64,000 nucleotides of DNA from assembly GCA_947044405.1 (NCBI GenBank), contig CAMRHE010000063.1:6425001-6489000 (forward strand), written 5' to 3'. The DNA comes from Leptodactylus fallax (lineage: Eukaryota > Chordata > Amphibia > Anura > Leptodactylidae). The position numbers were made by a program, and so were the translations under genes. Shown here one piece after another: positions 36,791-52,115 of this stretch. Within the stretch, counting starts at the first letter, position 1. Each line of letters opens with the position of its first letter. A model generated the notes under the pieces. It had not been told where the DNA came from, ran no database searches, and saw only the letters and a list, made by a program, of their open reading frames with translations.

Positions 36791-37730
36791 GTACTATGAG
36801 GTTCTGCAGCAGCTTACGTGTATAGGCCTAAATGGAGAATTTGACAAAGACGTTTTGCCGGGCTGATTGTAATGAATGGGTTAATTATGCAGAATGAATG
36901 TATTATAGTTTACAGCTGGTATCACATGACCAGAGCAGTACAGAGACCCCTGGGCCATAAGGGTCATGGGCCCCTTACCACCACCATACATATAATGGTG
37001 TGACCCATGTCCTATAGTCAGAATGGTCAGTCCATCGCTGTATACCTGAGACTGATAAAAAAAACTGCTGGTCATAAGTCCTCCCCATGTGAACAGGTGC
37101 GTATCTAGAACATCTGCTGACGCCATGAACAGCTGTTTGTAGGCGCCGACTGTCAAGCTTCAGCCCATCAGCCAGCACCGGTGGAAAAGACGCAGCAGGG
37201 AAATTTCTACAAGGTGCCAAGGTTCTGCTACTTACTTTGACAGCACAAGTGTAGGAAGCTCAGTGTCTCCAGATGTCCATCCCGGGGAGAAGCGCAGAGA
37301 AGATGTCATGTGTCCACATGTGTCAGGGCTGGAGGAACGTCAACTTCACCTGCAGACTCCGTCTATGGGAGATTTGTCTCTAGTGTAGAAAGTTGTGGGA
37401 GGATTAGAACAACAGGCATTGTGAAAGTAGTGAGTGAGGACAGGCCGGCCCCGGGGGCGGGACTACAGAGACTGACAATGATAGATTTACTTACCTAGGA
37501 AATTACATAATGTCCGAAATGTAAGCCAGTGGCAGTACCTCTGTAAGGTGGGGTGGATGTGCACCTTAAATATCTGGCTGTTGTATAGATAAGCAGAAGA
37601 GGGATTCAGCCACTGTTCACACTACACGTGCAGTTTGACGTAGCCTCGGCATTGTGGGACACAGACTGGTTTACGCCAGCTTTTGTTCTTTAGGCTGTGC
37701 TACATGTTATACTGTGTGATGTAATGGTTA
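36790..37730. other. Non-coding stretch including the candidate first exon
   Basis: Mildly GC-rich around 37140-37470, with GGCCGGCCCCGGGGGCGGG at 37442-37460. No coding exon recognised. Confidence 0.5.
37236..37450 (-). promoter_or_regulatory. Candidate upstream first exon/promoter for CRACR2A
   Basis: On the minus strand a GC-box region (CCCGCCCCCGGGGCCGGCC, about 37440-37460) is followed about 215 bp later by a strong donor, TCAAA|GTAAGT, at 37235. The stretch is CpG-richer than its surroundings. It could be a non-coding exon 1 joined to the acceptor at 16145. No transcript evidence is available from sequence alone, and chance GTAAGT motifs are frequent. Confidence 0.25.
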
Positions 37731-37734
37731 GTGC

Positions 37735-37850
37735 AGGGGTTCCCAACCTTTACAGGCTCAAGGCACCCCTGGGAAAAGAAAATTGGCAGGGCGCTCCTAC
37801 CAAATAATTTTTACTATAAAAAAAATGTTAAAAACACACTGTAGTGAATG
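37735..37850. repeat. hAT-like terminal fragment
   Basis: CAGGGGTTCCCAACCTTTAC followed by GGCACCCCTGGG resembles the common vertebrate hAT (Charlie-type) terminus. The other end was not found; the G-rich array takes over. Confidence 0.5.
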
Positions 37851-38940
37851 AGAGCTGGGGTGTATTGTAGTGTGAAGGACCTGGGGGCACTAGGGGATGC
37901 TGTAGTGTGAGGGACCTTGGGGGTACTATACTGTGAAGGACCTGGTGGCACTGTAGTGTGAGGGGCCTGGAGAGTACTGTAGTGTGAAGGACCTGGGGGG
38001 TGCTGTAGTGTGAGGGGCCTGGAGAGTACAGTACTGTAGTGTGAAGGACCTGGGGGCACTGGGGGGTGCTGTAGTGTGAGGGGCCTGGAGAGCACTGTAG
38101 TGTGAAGGACCTGGGGGCACTGGGGGGGAGTGCTGTAGTGTGAGGGGCCTGGAGAGTACAGTACTGTAGTGTGAAGGACCTGGGGGCACTGGGGGGTGCT
38201 GTAGTGTGAGGGGCCTGGAGAGCACTGTAGTGTGAAGGACCTGGGGGCACTGGGAGGTTGCTGTAGTGTGAGGGAGCTGGGGGGTACTATACTGGGAAGG
38301 ACCTGGTGGCACTGGGAGGGAGTGCTGTAGTGTGAGGGACCTGGAGGGTACTGTAGTGTGAAGGACCTGGGGGGGGGGTGCTGTAGTGTGAGGGACCTGG
38401 AGGGTACTATACTGGGAAGGACCTGGTGGCACTGTAGTGTGAGGGGCCTGGGGGGGGGGGGTGCTGTAATGTGAGGGACCTGGAGAGCACTGTAGTGTGA
38501 AGGACCTGGGGGGGGGGGTGCTGTAGTGTGAGCGGCCTGGAGAGTACAGTACTGTAGTGTGAAGGACCTGGGGGGGAGTGCTGTAGTGTGAGGGAGCTGG
38601 GGGGTACTATACTGGGAAGGACCTGGTGGCACTGTAGTGTGAGGGACCTGGGAGAAACTGTAGTGAGTGAGACCTGGAGGGCAACTGTAGTGTGAGGGAA
38701 CTGAGGAGAGCTGTAGTGTGAAGGTCCTGGGGGAAATGTAGTGTGTGGGACCTGGGGGGCACTGTAGTTTAAAGGACCTGAGGGGAACTGTATAGTGAGG
38801 GACCTGGGGGAATTGTAGTGCAGTGGACCTGTGGGGATTGTAGTGTGAAGGACCTGGGGGAAACTGTAGTGTGATGGACCTTGGGGCAACTATACTGAGA
38901 AGGACCTGGGGGCAACTGTAGTGAGTGGGACCTGTTGCTA
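37850..38940. repeat. G-rich degenerate minisatellite (GGACCTGGGGG...TGTAGTGTGA)
   Basis: Some 35 irregular units of 22-45 bp built from GGACCTGGGGG, CACTGTAGTGTGA and GAGAGTACAGTA pieces, with runs of 8-10 G near 38371, 38450 and 38510. The Pro/Ser-rich minus-strand ORFs (up to 390 codons) are the array read in frame, not genes. Confidence 0.93.
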
Positions 38941-40000
38941 TCCCCCACGATACATGCCCCCCAGGCTGGAGAATAATGGCAGTCATGTTCTCTCAGGTTT
39001 CTGTAATGCAGGATCCCTTGATAACTCTTATTAGGCTGCAGCCCACTGATGTCACAGGATGCCCAGAATAGCCATGGCAGGAAGGGGCATGCTATTTAAG
39101 GGCCCATTCCTGTGATGGTAGAAAGAAGTGGCTGGCTAGGAGAGGCTGCTCGTACCACCTGCTTAGTTTGTGGTGAGGGGGCCCATTAGCACCCCTAGCT
39201 CGATACTGTAGCAGTTTCCTGGAATCAGGGCAATAGCCAGAGCCTGCTTAGTGGTGACCTGAGCTCCAGGACAATGGCTTCACAACACTCATGCCAGAGG
39301 AAACGTGTCAGTCACTGGGGGCCTGGAGGTTTATTTTTTTGGTGTGAGCATGGGTGGCGGTGCTACAGGTCTGTATGGGGTACTAAACCCCCAGTCCATA
39401 AGGACCTGTTAGCGGTTTAGTGTCCCATAGTGACCCGAACTTTAAAAAGTAGGCTATTTTTTGGTGACACATTCCCTTTAAATTTTCAATTACAGCTGGG
39501 TTGGCATTGACTGTAATTTCCTCGCGGTGACCTCACGTCTGTAAACTAGAAGCATTTTACAAGCATTGTGCACATATCCAGGAGCTTAGTTCACACTTCT
39601 GGGCCCAAGGTAAAATCTGCGCAGGCCCTCCCAACTGGCATGAGGGCCCCAGAACGATGGTGACCTCAAGAACCCCCAAACCAACATACCCAGAGTACAT
39701 GTACCAGAAACAAGGCTTCTAGGCCGCCGTAATCCTGACATTGGAGAAAAGGTGACAAGAGGAAGACGGACGTCCTATGTGACATGTGTGCAGTTATAGT
39801 TCACCACAGTTTACCAGACGATCGGAGACTCTGTATTTGGGAACCATTTACTAAATATAGTTCATACCCTGAGATGACCGTGGAGGTTATTAGAGGGAGA
39901 AGTTTCTATATTATATAAGACCTTGGATCCATATGGTATTCACTATTTCCTTGTCACACTCACAAACAATGCTGGACTCGTCCCACCCATGTATCTGCTT

Positions 40001-40046
<46 letters not shown>

Positions 40047-40160
40047 AACACACACACTGTATATACACCAGTCAGCCATAACTTCTGCCTAATATTGTGT
40101 AAGTTGCACTGCTACATCCAACCACAGCTCTGCTGCACTTCTTGTCCAACACAATGCTCC
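38940..40160. other. Intergenic stretch
   Basis: MITE-like end CCCAGTCCATAAGGACCTG ... ACACATTCCCTTTAAA (39390-39482) and (TA)n at 40004-40040. No gene recognised. Confidence 0.5.
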
Positions 40161-40189
40161 ATGGTGGTTCCGGCTCTGCTGCAACAGCA

Positions 40190-40400
40190 GCCCCAGATCT
40201 GCTACATCAGTGGTCTTAGCTCTGCTACATCAGAAATCGCAACTCTGCTACGTCAGTGGTCTTAGCTCTGCTACATCAGTGGTCTTAGCTCTGCTACATC
40301 AGAAATCGCAACTCTGCTACGTCAGTGGTCTTAGGTCTGCTGCATCAGTGGTCTTAGCTCTGCTACATCAGGAATCACAACCCTGCTACATTAGTCGGCT
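40190..40400. repeat. 23-bp minisatellite (TTAGCTCTGCTACATCAG)
   Basis: About 9-10 imperfect copies of GCTCTGCTACATCAGTGGTC plus TTA, with an AGAAATCGCAACT variant. Confidence 0.9.
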
Positions 40401-40667
40401 CAGGTCAGCTATATCTATGGTCTCCATCTCTACTACAGTGTAACCACAGCACTGCCTAGCTCTGCTTCATTGGACTTAGTCAGCACTGCTACCTCAGTCA
40501 GCTAACAAGTACCGCTACACTGCTCGCTGTCCGTGTCACCAGAACTAACTGACAATGGCTTAGCGGATCCACCACACCTTGTGTGAACATAGCACACATA
40601 AAGGCCAGGTCTCAAGAGATTATCCCAGATCATCTTACTGCCTCTGACACACACATATACATATATA

Positions 40668-40855
40668 CACAGTGCCTTGCGAACGTATTCGGCCTCCTTG
40701 AACTTTTCAACCTTTTGCCACATTTCAGGCTTCAAACATAAGGATATAAAATTTTAATTTTTTGGTGAAGAATCAACAACAAGTGGGACACAATTGTGAA
40801 GTGGAACGAAATTTATTGGTTATTTTAAACTTTTGTAAAAAATAAAAAACTCTGG
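40668..40855. mobile_element. Tc1/mariner terminal fragment (second family)
   Basis: CACAGTGCCTTGCGAACGTA preceded by TA, then ATTCGGCCTCC, AACCTTTTGCCACATTTCAG and TCAACAACAAGTGGGACAC. I recall this as the end of a vertebrate Tc1-like family; no transposase or opposite end follows. Confidence 0.7.
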
Positions 40856-43030
40856 GGCAGGCAGGTGGGTATAAAACAAAAAAAAGTTATACTCGCCTCT
40901 CCCTGCTCCCCTTTCCCTCCCGTACTGTGGCTCACATGACCACTGAGACCAATCAGCTCCCCTAGTGAAGATCACAACCTAAACCCTCACACTTCTTGAC
41001 CAATATCCGGATGTTTTTGAGATGTGGGAGGAAGCCGCACTACCCAAGGAAACCCATATAAATCTGGGAAGACCTTCCATGCCAGCAGTGCCCACACAAG
41101 ATTTGAGGTCAAGAAGACCCAGTCCTGTTACATTCTCAAAATGCTTAAAATTTATACAAAAAATGTTAAATTGAGGAGTTATTTATAAATGTATATTTTA
41201 GGATTGTCCCTCAATTACCAGACCCTAGTGGTATCTATAGGTATACTGGTATACAAGCAACACTAAAGTCTGCTCTACAAGAAGGCATAGAGCCTGCCGG
41301 GCCACCTAAAAACATTCAGGGGCATGTGTCGCTAGGTTCACACTAGTGTCGCCTCTCTTTTGTTCTGGTTCAAGAGGTGGACGGTTAAAATAGTGGTAAA
41401 ACTCGGAGTCTGACGGACCACATTGACTATAATGGGGTCCTTCCGGTATCCATCCTCTTAAACTGAAACCAGAAGAGGAAAAAGTCCTCCGTGCAGGACC
41501 TTTTCTTCCACCGATTCTCAGGTGGACACTAATGGAGACTCTGGCGCAGATATGAACGTAGCCGTAGAAGGTTGGGACTTGATGTTGACTGTGGCCTTTT
41601 AAACTTTCTCATCCAAAATGGGTGAGGGGGTCCCTGCCTCCTCCTGCTCTACTGTCCCGTACTGTATATAGTGTAGATTTTCTGGTCTGGATTGGCCCAT
41701 GTGCATGGCACCTAAATTGGAGAATGTGTCCTGTGAGACCAACGCCCATACATAGTTGCCAACTGTACCAAATTTACCTAGACAACCCCAATTTTTTTGG
41801 AAATGGGCCTGGCAAATTTTTTAGATTCTGTAACTAATAAGTTTGTTGCCTCTCCTAAAATTATTTTAACTACTTGCTGCCGCATCCTAAGCAAAAACCT
41901 TAATCCAGTTCATGCCATGACTGCCTCATGGATTGTACCATCATTGAGTCGGCCCCAGATATATCACCAACGATCCTGGCCCCATTACAATGGGTTCAGC
42001 TAGACATCTCAGGGTATCTGTTCTTTGGTGGGGAAGAGGATGATTAAAGGGGTTGGCCAGGATTTTTTTATGGTCCATCCATAGGATCAGCCATAGATAT
42101 CTGATCGGTGGGGACTGGCAGCCATTGCACGGAACCTGTGGGAAAAATTGGCATTGTTTTTTCAGTCCTCACCCCTATCGTGCAATTTTTGTCGTACTAA
42201 GATTTAGATGGCGAATTGGGAAACAGAATATATCAGACAATTCACATTGGACAAAAACATTTTCCAGGGTGTAAAAAACATAAACTTTGGTAACCACTCA
42301 ACATCCAATCCCATGTATTTTCCTAGTAAGGTTGGAGCCACACTGTCCGCTAGGCCATATCTCACCAACCATAAGAATCAGCAAAACATCTCATCACGTT
42401 TTCCTCAAAGGCCACATCTGCCCATATTTTTGGCAAAAAGTTGCGAAGAAATAATAATCCTCTAAACCCACTGCAGTGTCTATGATGAATCAATGGGAAG
42501 TAACCGCATAAAATCCTGGACTCTTGTTTAGTCCGTCCTGAGAATAATATTGGTTATTCTTGAAGGACATTTATGAGAAAATATTTCTAAGACTTCTCAG
42601 AACACTCAAATATATTTTTACATCTTGTGGTTTCTTAGCTTTGCTGTCAAGGAAGCATCAACCACACTGAATGATTTTTGCAGTAGGTTGTCTTCTGGGA
42701 GGTCCCACCTGATGCTTCATATTCTCTATAGAAATGACTCTATGTGATTGAAACAACTTGCCTGTGGGTTTTCTTTTGCAAGCTACAACGCTCCTTGTGT
42801 CTTGGCCTCCAACCCATCTACAGGTCTTGTTGTCTTACAATAATTTTACTGTTTCCATCTGCAAAGAAACAGAAGACTCTCCCATTGTCCCCCCATATGT
42901 TGGTGTAAATACTTCCCCAGGATTTCTAGAACCAATATCACCACAGGTGAACCTCCTGGATACCCATGTGAGCTATGGGGCCCGCCAACTAAGAGGGCCA
43001 ATTTTCACACAGCAGTAGATGGAGTTAACT
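40855..43030. other. Intergenic stretch
   Basis: Contains family B (41331-41563) and a family C-like fragment (42040-42185). Short ORFs at 42208-43018 show no recognisable domain. Confidence 0.5.
41331..41563. repeat. Dispersed repeat family B, near-complete
   Basis: Ends GCTAGGTTCACACTAGTGTC and GATATGAACGTAGCC are imperfect inverted repeats, a MITE-like structure of about 230 bp; the internal ATTGACTATAATGGGGTCC is shared with the copy at 55491. Confidence 0.75.
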
Positions 43031-44465
43031 TACTGTGACATCGCTGTGTGTATTATCTCTGTACTGTGACATCACTGTGTGTGTTATCCCTGTACTGTGA
43101 CATCACTGTGTGTATTATCTCTGTACTGTGACATCGCTGTGTATATTATCCCTGTACTGTGACATCGCTGTGTGTATTATCCCTGTACTGTGACATCGCT
43201 GTGTGTATTATCCCTGTACTGTGACATCGCTGTGTGTATTATCCCTGTACTGTGACATCGCTGTGTGCATTATCCCTGTACTGTGACATCGCTGTGTGTA
43301 TTATCTCTGTACTGTGACATCACTGTGTGTATTATCTCTGTACTGTGACATCGCTGTGTGCATTATCCCTGTACTGTGACATCGCTGTGTGCATTATCCC
43401 TGTACTGTGACATCGCTGTGTGTATTATCTATGTACTGTGACATCGCTGTGTGTATTATCTCTGTACTGTGACATCGCTGTGTGTATTATCTCTGTACTG
43501 TGACATCGCTGTGTGTATTATCTCTGTACTGTGACATCGCTGTGTGCATTATCCCTGTACTGTGACATCGCTGTGTGTATTATCTCTGTACTGTGACATC
43601 GCTGTGTGCATTATCCCTGTACTGTGACATCGCTGTGTGTATTATCTATGTACTGTGACATCGCTGTGTGTATTATCTCTGTACTGTGACATCGCTGTGT
43701 GTATTATCTCTGTACTGTGACATCGCTGTGTGTATTATCTCTGTACTGTGACATCGCTGTGTGCATTATCCCTGTACTGTGACATCGCTGTGTGCATTAT
43801 CCCTGTACTGTGACATCGCTGTGTGCATTATCCCTGTACTGTGACATCACTGTGTGTATTATCTCTGTACTGTGACATCGCTGTGTGTATTATCTCTGTA
43901 CTGTGACATCGCTGTGTGTATTATCTCTGTACTGTGACATCGCTGTGTGTATTATCTCTGTACTGTGACATCGCTGTGTGTATTATCTCTGTACTGTGAC
44001 ATCGCTGTGTGTATTATCCCTGTACTGTGACATCGCTGTGTGCATTATCCCTGTACTGTGACATCACTGTGTGTATTATCTCTGTACTGTGACATCACTG
44101 TGTGTATTATCTCTGTACTGTGACATCACTGTGTGTATTATCTCTGTACTGTGACATCACTGTGTGTATTATCTCTGTACTGTGACATCACTGTGTGTAT
44201 TATCTCTGTACTGTGACATCGCTGTGTGCATTATCCCTGTACTGTGACATCGCTGTGTGCATTATCCCTGTACTGTGACATCGCTGTGTGTATTATCTCT
44301 GTACTGTGACATCGCTGTGTGTATTATCTCTGTACTGTGACATCGCTGTGTGCATTATCTCTGTACTGTGACATCACTGTGTGCATTATCTCTGTACTGT
44401 GACATCACTGTGTGTATTATCTCTGTACTGTGACATCACTGTGTGTATTATCTCTGTACTGTGTG
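43030..44465. repeat. 31-bp minisatellite (TGTACTGTGACATCGCTG)
   Basis: About 46 copies of TGTACTGTGACATCGCTGTG plus TGTATTATCTC. Variants (ACATCACTG/ACATCGCTG, GTATTATCTC/GCATTATCCC) occur in blocks, indicating duplication of several units at a time. Confidence 0.98.
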
Positions 44466-46069
44466 TTACAGCAGCATAGATATGCAATACAAACACAATA
44501 CAATACAAAAATACAAAACGATCCAAGGTAGAGGCATTACAGTGACAGTGGGTACAGATAGAGAGGTACAGGTAAAAAAAAAAAAGTAGCAGAGGGGACA
44601 CCACAACTTAAAGATCTTTCAGTTCTCTGTATGGAGTGATCTCCTCTTAGGTCGGTGTTGGTTGTACAGCCTAACCGCGGTGGGGAGGAAAGACTTCCGA
44701 TAGCGCTCCTTCTCACACTTAGGGTGGAGCAGTCGGTCACTGACAGTACTGCCCAGCGCTATCACAGTCTCATGCATGGGATGGGAGTTAAGGTATATGG
44801 ATCCTCACTCCAAGCTTTCTCCTGAATCTTCTTATACATACAGGAGCATCTCAATAAATTAGAATATCTTTGATACGTTCATTCATTTCAGTGATTCAGT
44901 AATACAATCCATAATCAGCGTCTTCCATGATTGTGTGTCCTACTGAACCAGACTGAGGGACCATTTAAAGGCTTAGGAAACCTTGGCAGGTCACACACTG
45001 AATTTACAATACTGAACTTTTTCACAATATTCTAATTTTCTTAGATTTGGGTTTTCATTACCTGTAATCCATAATCAACATTTACAGAAATAAAACACTT
45101 TAAATAGAAGACTCTGTGTGTAAAGAATCTAGAAAATATAGGAGGTCACTTTTTTAAATTCAATTACTGAAAGAAATAAACGTTTCAAAGATATTCTCAT
45201 TTATTGAGATGCACCTGTATATTCTCAGCTCGGCCAAGCATGCATGTTTATTTTGTGGATTTCATTATGCACGTTCCTTTGTTCCCACAAAGTGTCTGGC
45301 AGAGACTTATCACCACCAATGTGGCTTATCTCTCATTGGATCAAAGGATTGGGCATGTTGAAATGCAAGCCACATCCCAAGGGGTGTCAGGGGAGAGTTG
45401 GTTGACCACTGTAAACATTAGATTGTTGCCATATCCATCCGAAATTGGTCGGTTCGGCTGAATTTTGTCTTATATGTTTGGACACCAAGAGAATGGCTGG
45501 TTCCATGCCATCAATAGACACCTGCCATCTTTCTTCTCTGGGCAATGATAGAAGTTCTTCAGGTGTGGCCCACTGACATGTTCAGTCCTCGATACCCCCA
45601 GTAGCTCCTACGAGGGGAAGGTCAGGAAACCTCCATATTTATACAAGTATTATCATCATTGTGCTACCTAGTGCAGTAAGCAATGCGTCACATGATTTCC
45701 AGACGACGAAGAGTCAAATCAACTTTTTGCATGACTTTGTTTACCCACTAAATTGACAAAGGCGTGAAAAAACAGCACCGCGCCCAGGAGACAAAAGATT
45801 CCCTGTAAAACTAAGCAGATCGTACCCACTCATCATACCCATGGAGCGTCTCGATCACCACTTTATTTAATCTTCCCACCCTTATGTATCATGTCAAGGT
45901 GGAACAAAGAGGCAGGAGGGGAATGGACCAGTCTACAACCCCTCAGGAGAGGACTGTACCATTCTACACCCCTGCAGCAGATGAAAGGACTAGATAACAT
46001 ACATCATATACCTGGAGAAAGGCTCCAAGGGTAGCTCAGAAATAATACTGAGGCCAATAAGTTTATTTT
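44465..46069. other. Intergenic stretch
   Basis: Contains the 377-bp TA-flanked MITE; otherwise no gene recognised. Confidence 0.55.
44841..45217. mobile_element. 377-bp non-autonomous DNA transposon (MITE) with TA duplication
   Basis: Left end CAGGAGCATCTCAATAAATT, right end the inverse of CAGGTGCATCTCAATAAATG, both flanked by TA. Internal DNA is A+T-rich with no ORF. The TA target and terminal repeats suggest the Tc1/mariner superfamily. Confidence 0.88.
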
Positions 46070-47672
46070 CAGTGGGTACAGAAAGTATTCAGACCCCTTT
46101 AAATTTTTTACTCTTTGTTTCATTGCAGCCATTTGCTAAAAGAAAAAAACTTCATTTTATTTCTCATTAATGTACACTCAGCTCCCCATCTTCACAGAAA
46201 AACAGAAATGTAGATATTTTTACAAATTTAATAAAAAAGAAAAACTGAAATATCACATTGTCATAAGTATTCAGAGCCTTTGCTGTGACACTCATATATA
46301 ACTCACTGCTGTCCATTTCCTTCTGATCCTCCTTGAGATGGTTCTACTCCTTCATTGGAGTCCAGTTGTGTTTATTTAAACTGATTGTACTTGATTAGGA
46401 AAGGCGCACACCTGTCTATATAAGACCTCACAGCTCACAGGGCATGTCAGAGCAAATGAGAATCAGGAGGTCAAAGGAACTGCCCAAGGAGCTCAGAGAC
46501 AGAATTGTGGCAAGGCACAGATCTGGCCAAGGTTACAAAAGAATTTCTGCAGCACTCAAGGTTCCTAAGAGCACAGCGGCCTCCATAATCCTTAAATGGA
46601 AGAAGTTTGGGACGACCAGAACTCTTCCTAGACCTGGCCGTCCAGCCAAACTGAGCTATCGTGGGAGAAGAGCCTTGGTGAGAGAGGTAAAGAAGAACCC
46701 AAAGATCACTGTGGCTGAGCTCCAGAGATGCAGTAGAGAGATGGGAGAAAGTTCCACAAAGTCACTATCACTGCAGCCCTCCACCAGTCGGGGCTTTATG
46801 GCAGAGTGGCCCGAAGGAAACCTCTCCTCAGTGCAAGACATATGAAAGCCAAAAAACACATGAAGGACTCCCAGACTATGAGAAATAAGATTCTCTGGTC
46901 TGATGAGACGAAGATTGAACTTTTTGGCGTTAATTGTAAGCGGTATGTGTGGAGAAAACCGGGCACTGCTCATCACCTGCCCAATACAATCCCAACAGTG
47001 AGACATGGTGGTGGCAGCATCATGCTATGGGGGACAGGACGACTGGTTGCAATTGAAGGAAAGATGAATGCGGCCAAGTACAGAGATATCCTGGAAGAAA
47101 ACCTCTTCCAGAGTGCTCTGGACCTCAGACTGGGCCGAAGGTTCACCTTCCAACAAGACAATGACCCTAAGCACACAGTAAAATAACAAAGGAGCGGCTA
47201 CGGAACAACTCTGTGACCATTCCTGACTGGCCCAGCCAGAGCCCTGACCTCAACCCAATTGAGCATCTCTGGAGAGACCTGAAAATGGCTCCACCAACGT
47301 TCACCATCCAACCTGACGGAACTGGAGAGGATCTGCAAGGAAGAATGGCCGAGGATCCCCAAATCCAGATGTGAGAAACTTGTTGCATCATTCCCAAGAA
47401 GACTCATGGCTGTACTAGCTCAAAGGGAAGAGGCTTCTACTCAATACTGAGCAAAGGGGCTGAATACTTATGGCCATGGGAGATTTCAGTTTTTCTTTTT
47501 TAATAAATTTGCAAAAATATCTACCTTTTTGGGGGGGGGGGTTTCTGTCAAGATGGGGAGCTGAGTGTACATTAATGAGAAATAAAATGAACTTTTTTGC
47601 TTTTAGCAAATGGCTGCAATGAAACAAAGAGTGAAAAATGTAAAGGGGTCTGAATACTTTCCGTACCCGCTG
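46070..47672 (+). mobile_element. Tc1-like transposon, near full length
   Basis: Left end CAGTGGGTACAGAAAGTATT, right end the inverse of CAGCGGGTACGGAAAGTATT, with TA after the right end. Inner repeats TTTCATTGCAGCCATTTGC and its inverse extend the terminal repeats. Length 1,603 bp, as expected for Tc1. A poly-G run at 47531-47540 is a later change. Confidence 0.95.
46444..47448 (+). pseudogene. Tc1 transposase pseudogene
   Basis: The N-terminal helix-turn-helix region is open (MSEQMRIRRSKELPKELRDR ... SAALKVPKSTAASIILKWKK, with the GRPAKLSYRG hook). The frame then shifts near 46755; a second open part (46806-47186) holds [13 protein letters not shown] and QQDNDPKHT. Small deletions remove residues after KAKKH and after MLWG, and the frame shifts again near 47183 and within 47280-47310. 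The DDE residues survive, Glu in [13 protein letters not shown], but no single frame encodes them together. Confidence 0.92.
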
Positions 47673-47851
47673 TATATGGCTGTGGTTTTTGTCCTGTTGT
47701 GTTCTTTGGTTGTGATTTTAGAAAATTGTGCTGGAACCAAATCATAACCAAGACATGCAAAGGAACCGATAGGTTAATAGATTGACATAAAGGATTACCT
47801 ATATAGCAGATTCATATAAGAGTTCAGATAATAGGAAATGCAGGATGGATG

Positions 47852-47897
<46 letters not shown>

Positions 47898-48443
47898 ATA
47901 TAGATAGTGATAGAAAATCTTACACCATGTACTTCTTGTGTAGTACTTCCTGATGATTGGACATTTTCCTTGTGTTCCCCTTCGCTGACCCCTACCACAG
48001 TTGACCCCGGCTGACCTCTGCCCTGTCACCTACTCAGTCTAGATCTTCCGGATATCCTGGTTTTACCCTCCCCGTCCACCCTACCTCTTGGTTGACAAGC
48101 ACAGACCATGATCACCCTTATGATAATGGACTCTTACATAAATGTCTACAGTACGAAGGCTCCTATAATATTAGCTCCAGTAATCCAGGATCTGTGATTG
48201 TGCTGTAATTCCGGACTATAGGAATTGTTCTGTGTAGCTTTACTTCCAGGATGTGTACAGATAAGGAAGGATAGATAATTCCTCCTCACCTGGAGGCCGC
48301 CCATGTATTAACAGATTATCTTCGCTCAGTTTACTTAGTAATTAGCACTGGAAGTCTGTGTGGTTAATGGATGGGTGACACGACACAACCAGCTATATAT
48401 CCACTGTATACAGCTACCTATAGACACTATCAGAAGGCTCATA
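47672..48443. other. Intergenic stretch
   Basis: Contains a GATA microsatellite (47846-47896, after ATGGATGGATA). No gene recognised. Confidence 0.6.
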
Positions 48444-51340
<2,897 letters not shown>

Positions 51341-51344
51341 GATC

Positions 51345-52115
51345 ACTAGGAAGGAAGGAAGGGAAAAAAAAAGAGAAGAAGGAGGGAAGGAAAAAAGTAG
51401 AAGGAAGAAAAAAAAAAAGAAGGAAGGATGGAAGTAAGGAAAAAAAAGGGAAGAAGGAGGGAAGGAAGGAAGGAAAAAAGAACAAAGGAAGAAAAAAAAA
51501 GGGAGGGAAGGAAAAAAGGAAGGAAGGAAAAAAAGAGAAGAAGAAGGAAGGAAGGAAAAAGAAGAAGGAGGGAAGGAAGGAAAAAAAGAAGGAGGGAAGG
51601 AAGGAAGGAAAAAAGAAAGGAAGGAAAAAAGAACAAAGGAAGGAAAAAAAGGAGGGAGGGAAGGAAAAAAGAAAGGAAGGATGGAAAAAAAAAGAAGAAG
51701 AAGGAAGGAAAAAAGAAGAAGGAAGGAAGGAAAAAAGAACAAAGGAAGAAAAAAAAGGAGGGAGGGAAGGAAAAAAGGAAGGAAAAAAAAGAGAAGAAGA
51801 AGGAAGGAAAAAAAAGAGAAGAAGGAAGGAAGGAAAAAAAAGGAGGGAAGGAAGGAAAGAAGGAAGGAAGGAAGGAAAAGAGAGTAGAAGGAAAAAAAAA
51901 AAAGAGAAGGAAGGATGGAAGTAAGGAAAAAAAGAGAAGGAAGAAAAAAAAAGAGAAGAAGGAAGGAAAAAAAGAAGAGGGAAGGAAGGAAGGAAAGGAA
52001 AGGAAAGAAGAAAGGAAGGAAAAAAGAAGAAAAGGAAGGAAGAAAAAAAAGAAAAGAATGCAAAAAAGAAAGCAAGCAAAAGAAAAGGGAAAAAAAAGAA
52101 AAGGAAAGAAAAAGT
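51345..52115. repeat. Polypurine tract (GGAA/GAAA)n, about 770 bp
   Basis: Almost exclusively A and G on the plus strand, made of GGAAGGAAGG, AAAAAAGAAG and GAGGGAGG segments without strict period. Lys/Glu/Arg-rich plus-strand and Phe/Ser/Leu-rich minus-strand ORFs are artefacts. Confidence 0.97.

Noticed and set aside
37814..38986. 390-codon Pro/Ser/Thr-rich minus-strand ORF resembling a mucin or collagen-like protein
   Set aside because: Translation of the G-rich minisatellite; other frames of the same DNA give equivalent ORFs.
40004..40040. TATA box candidate
   Set aside because: Part of a plain (TA)n microsatellite.
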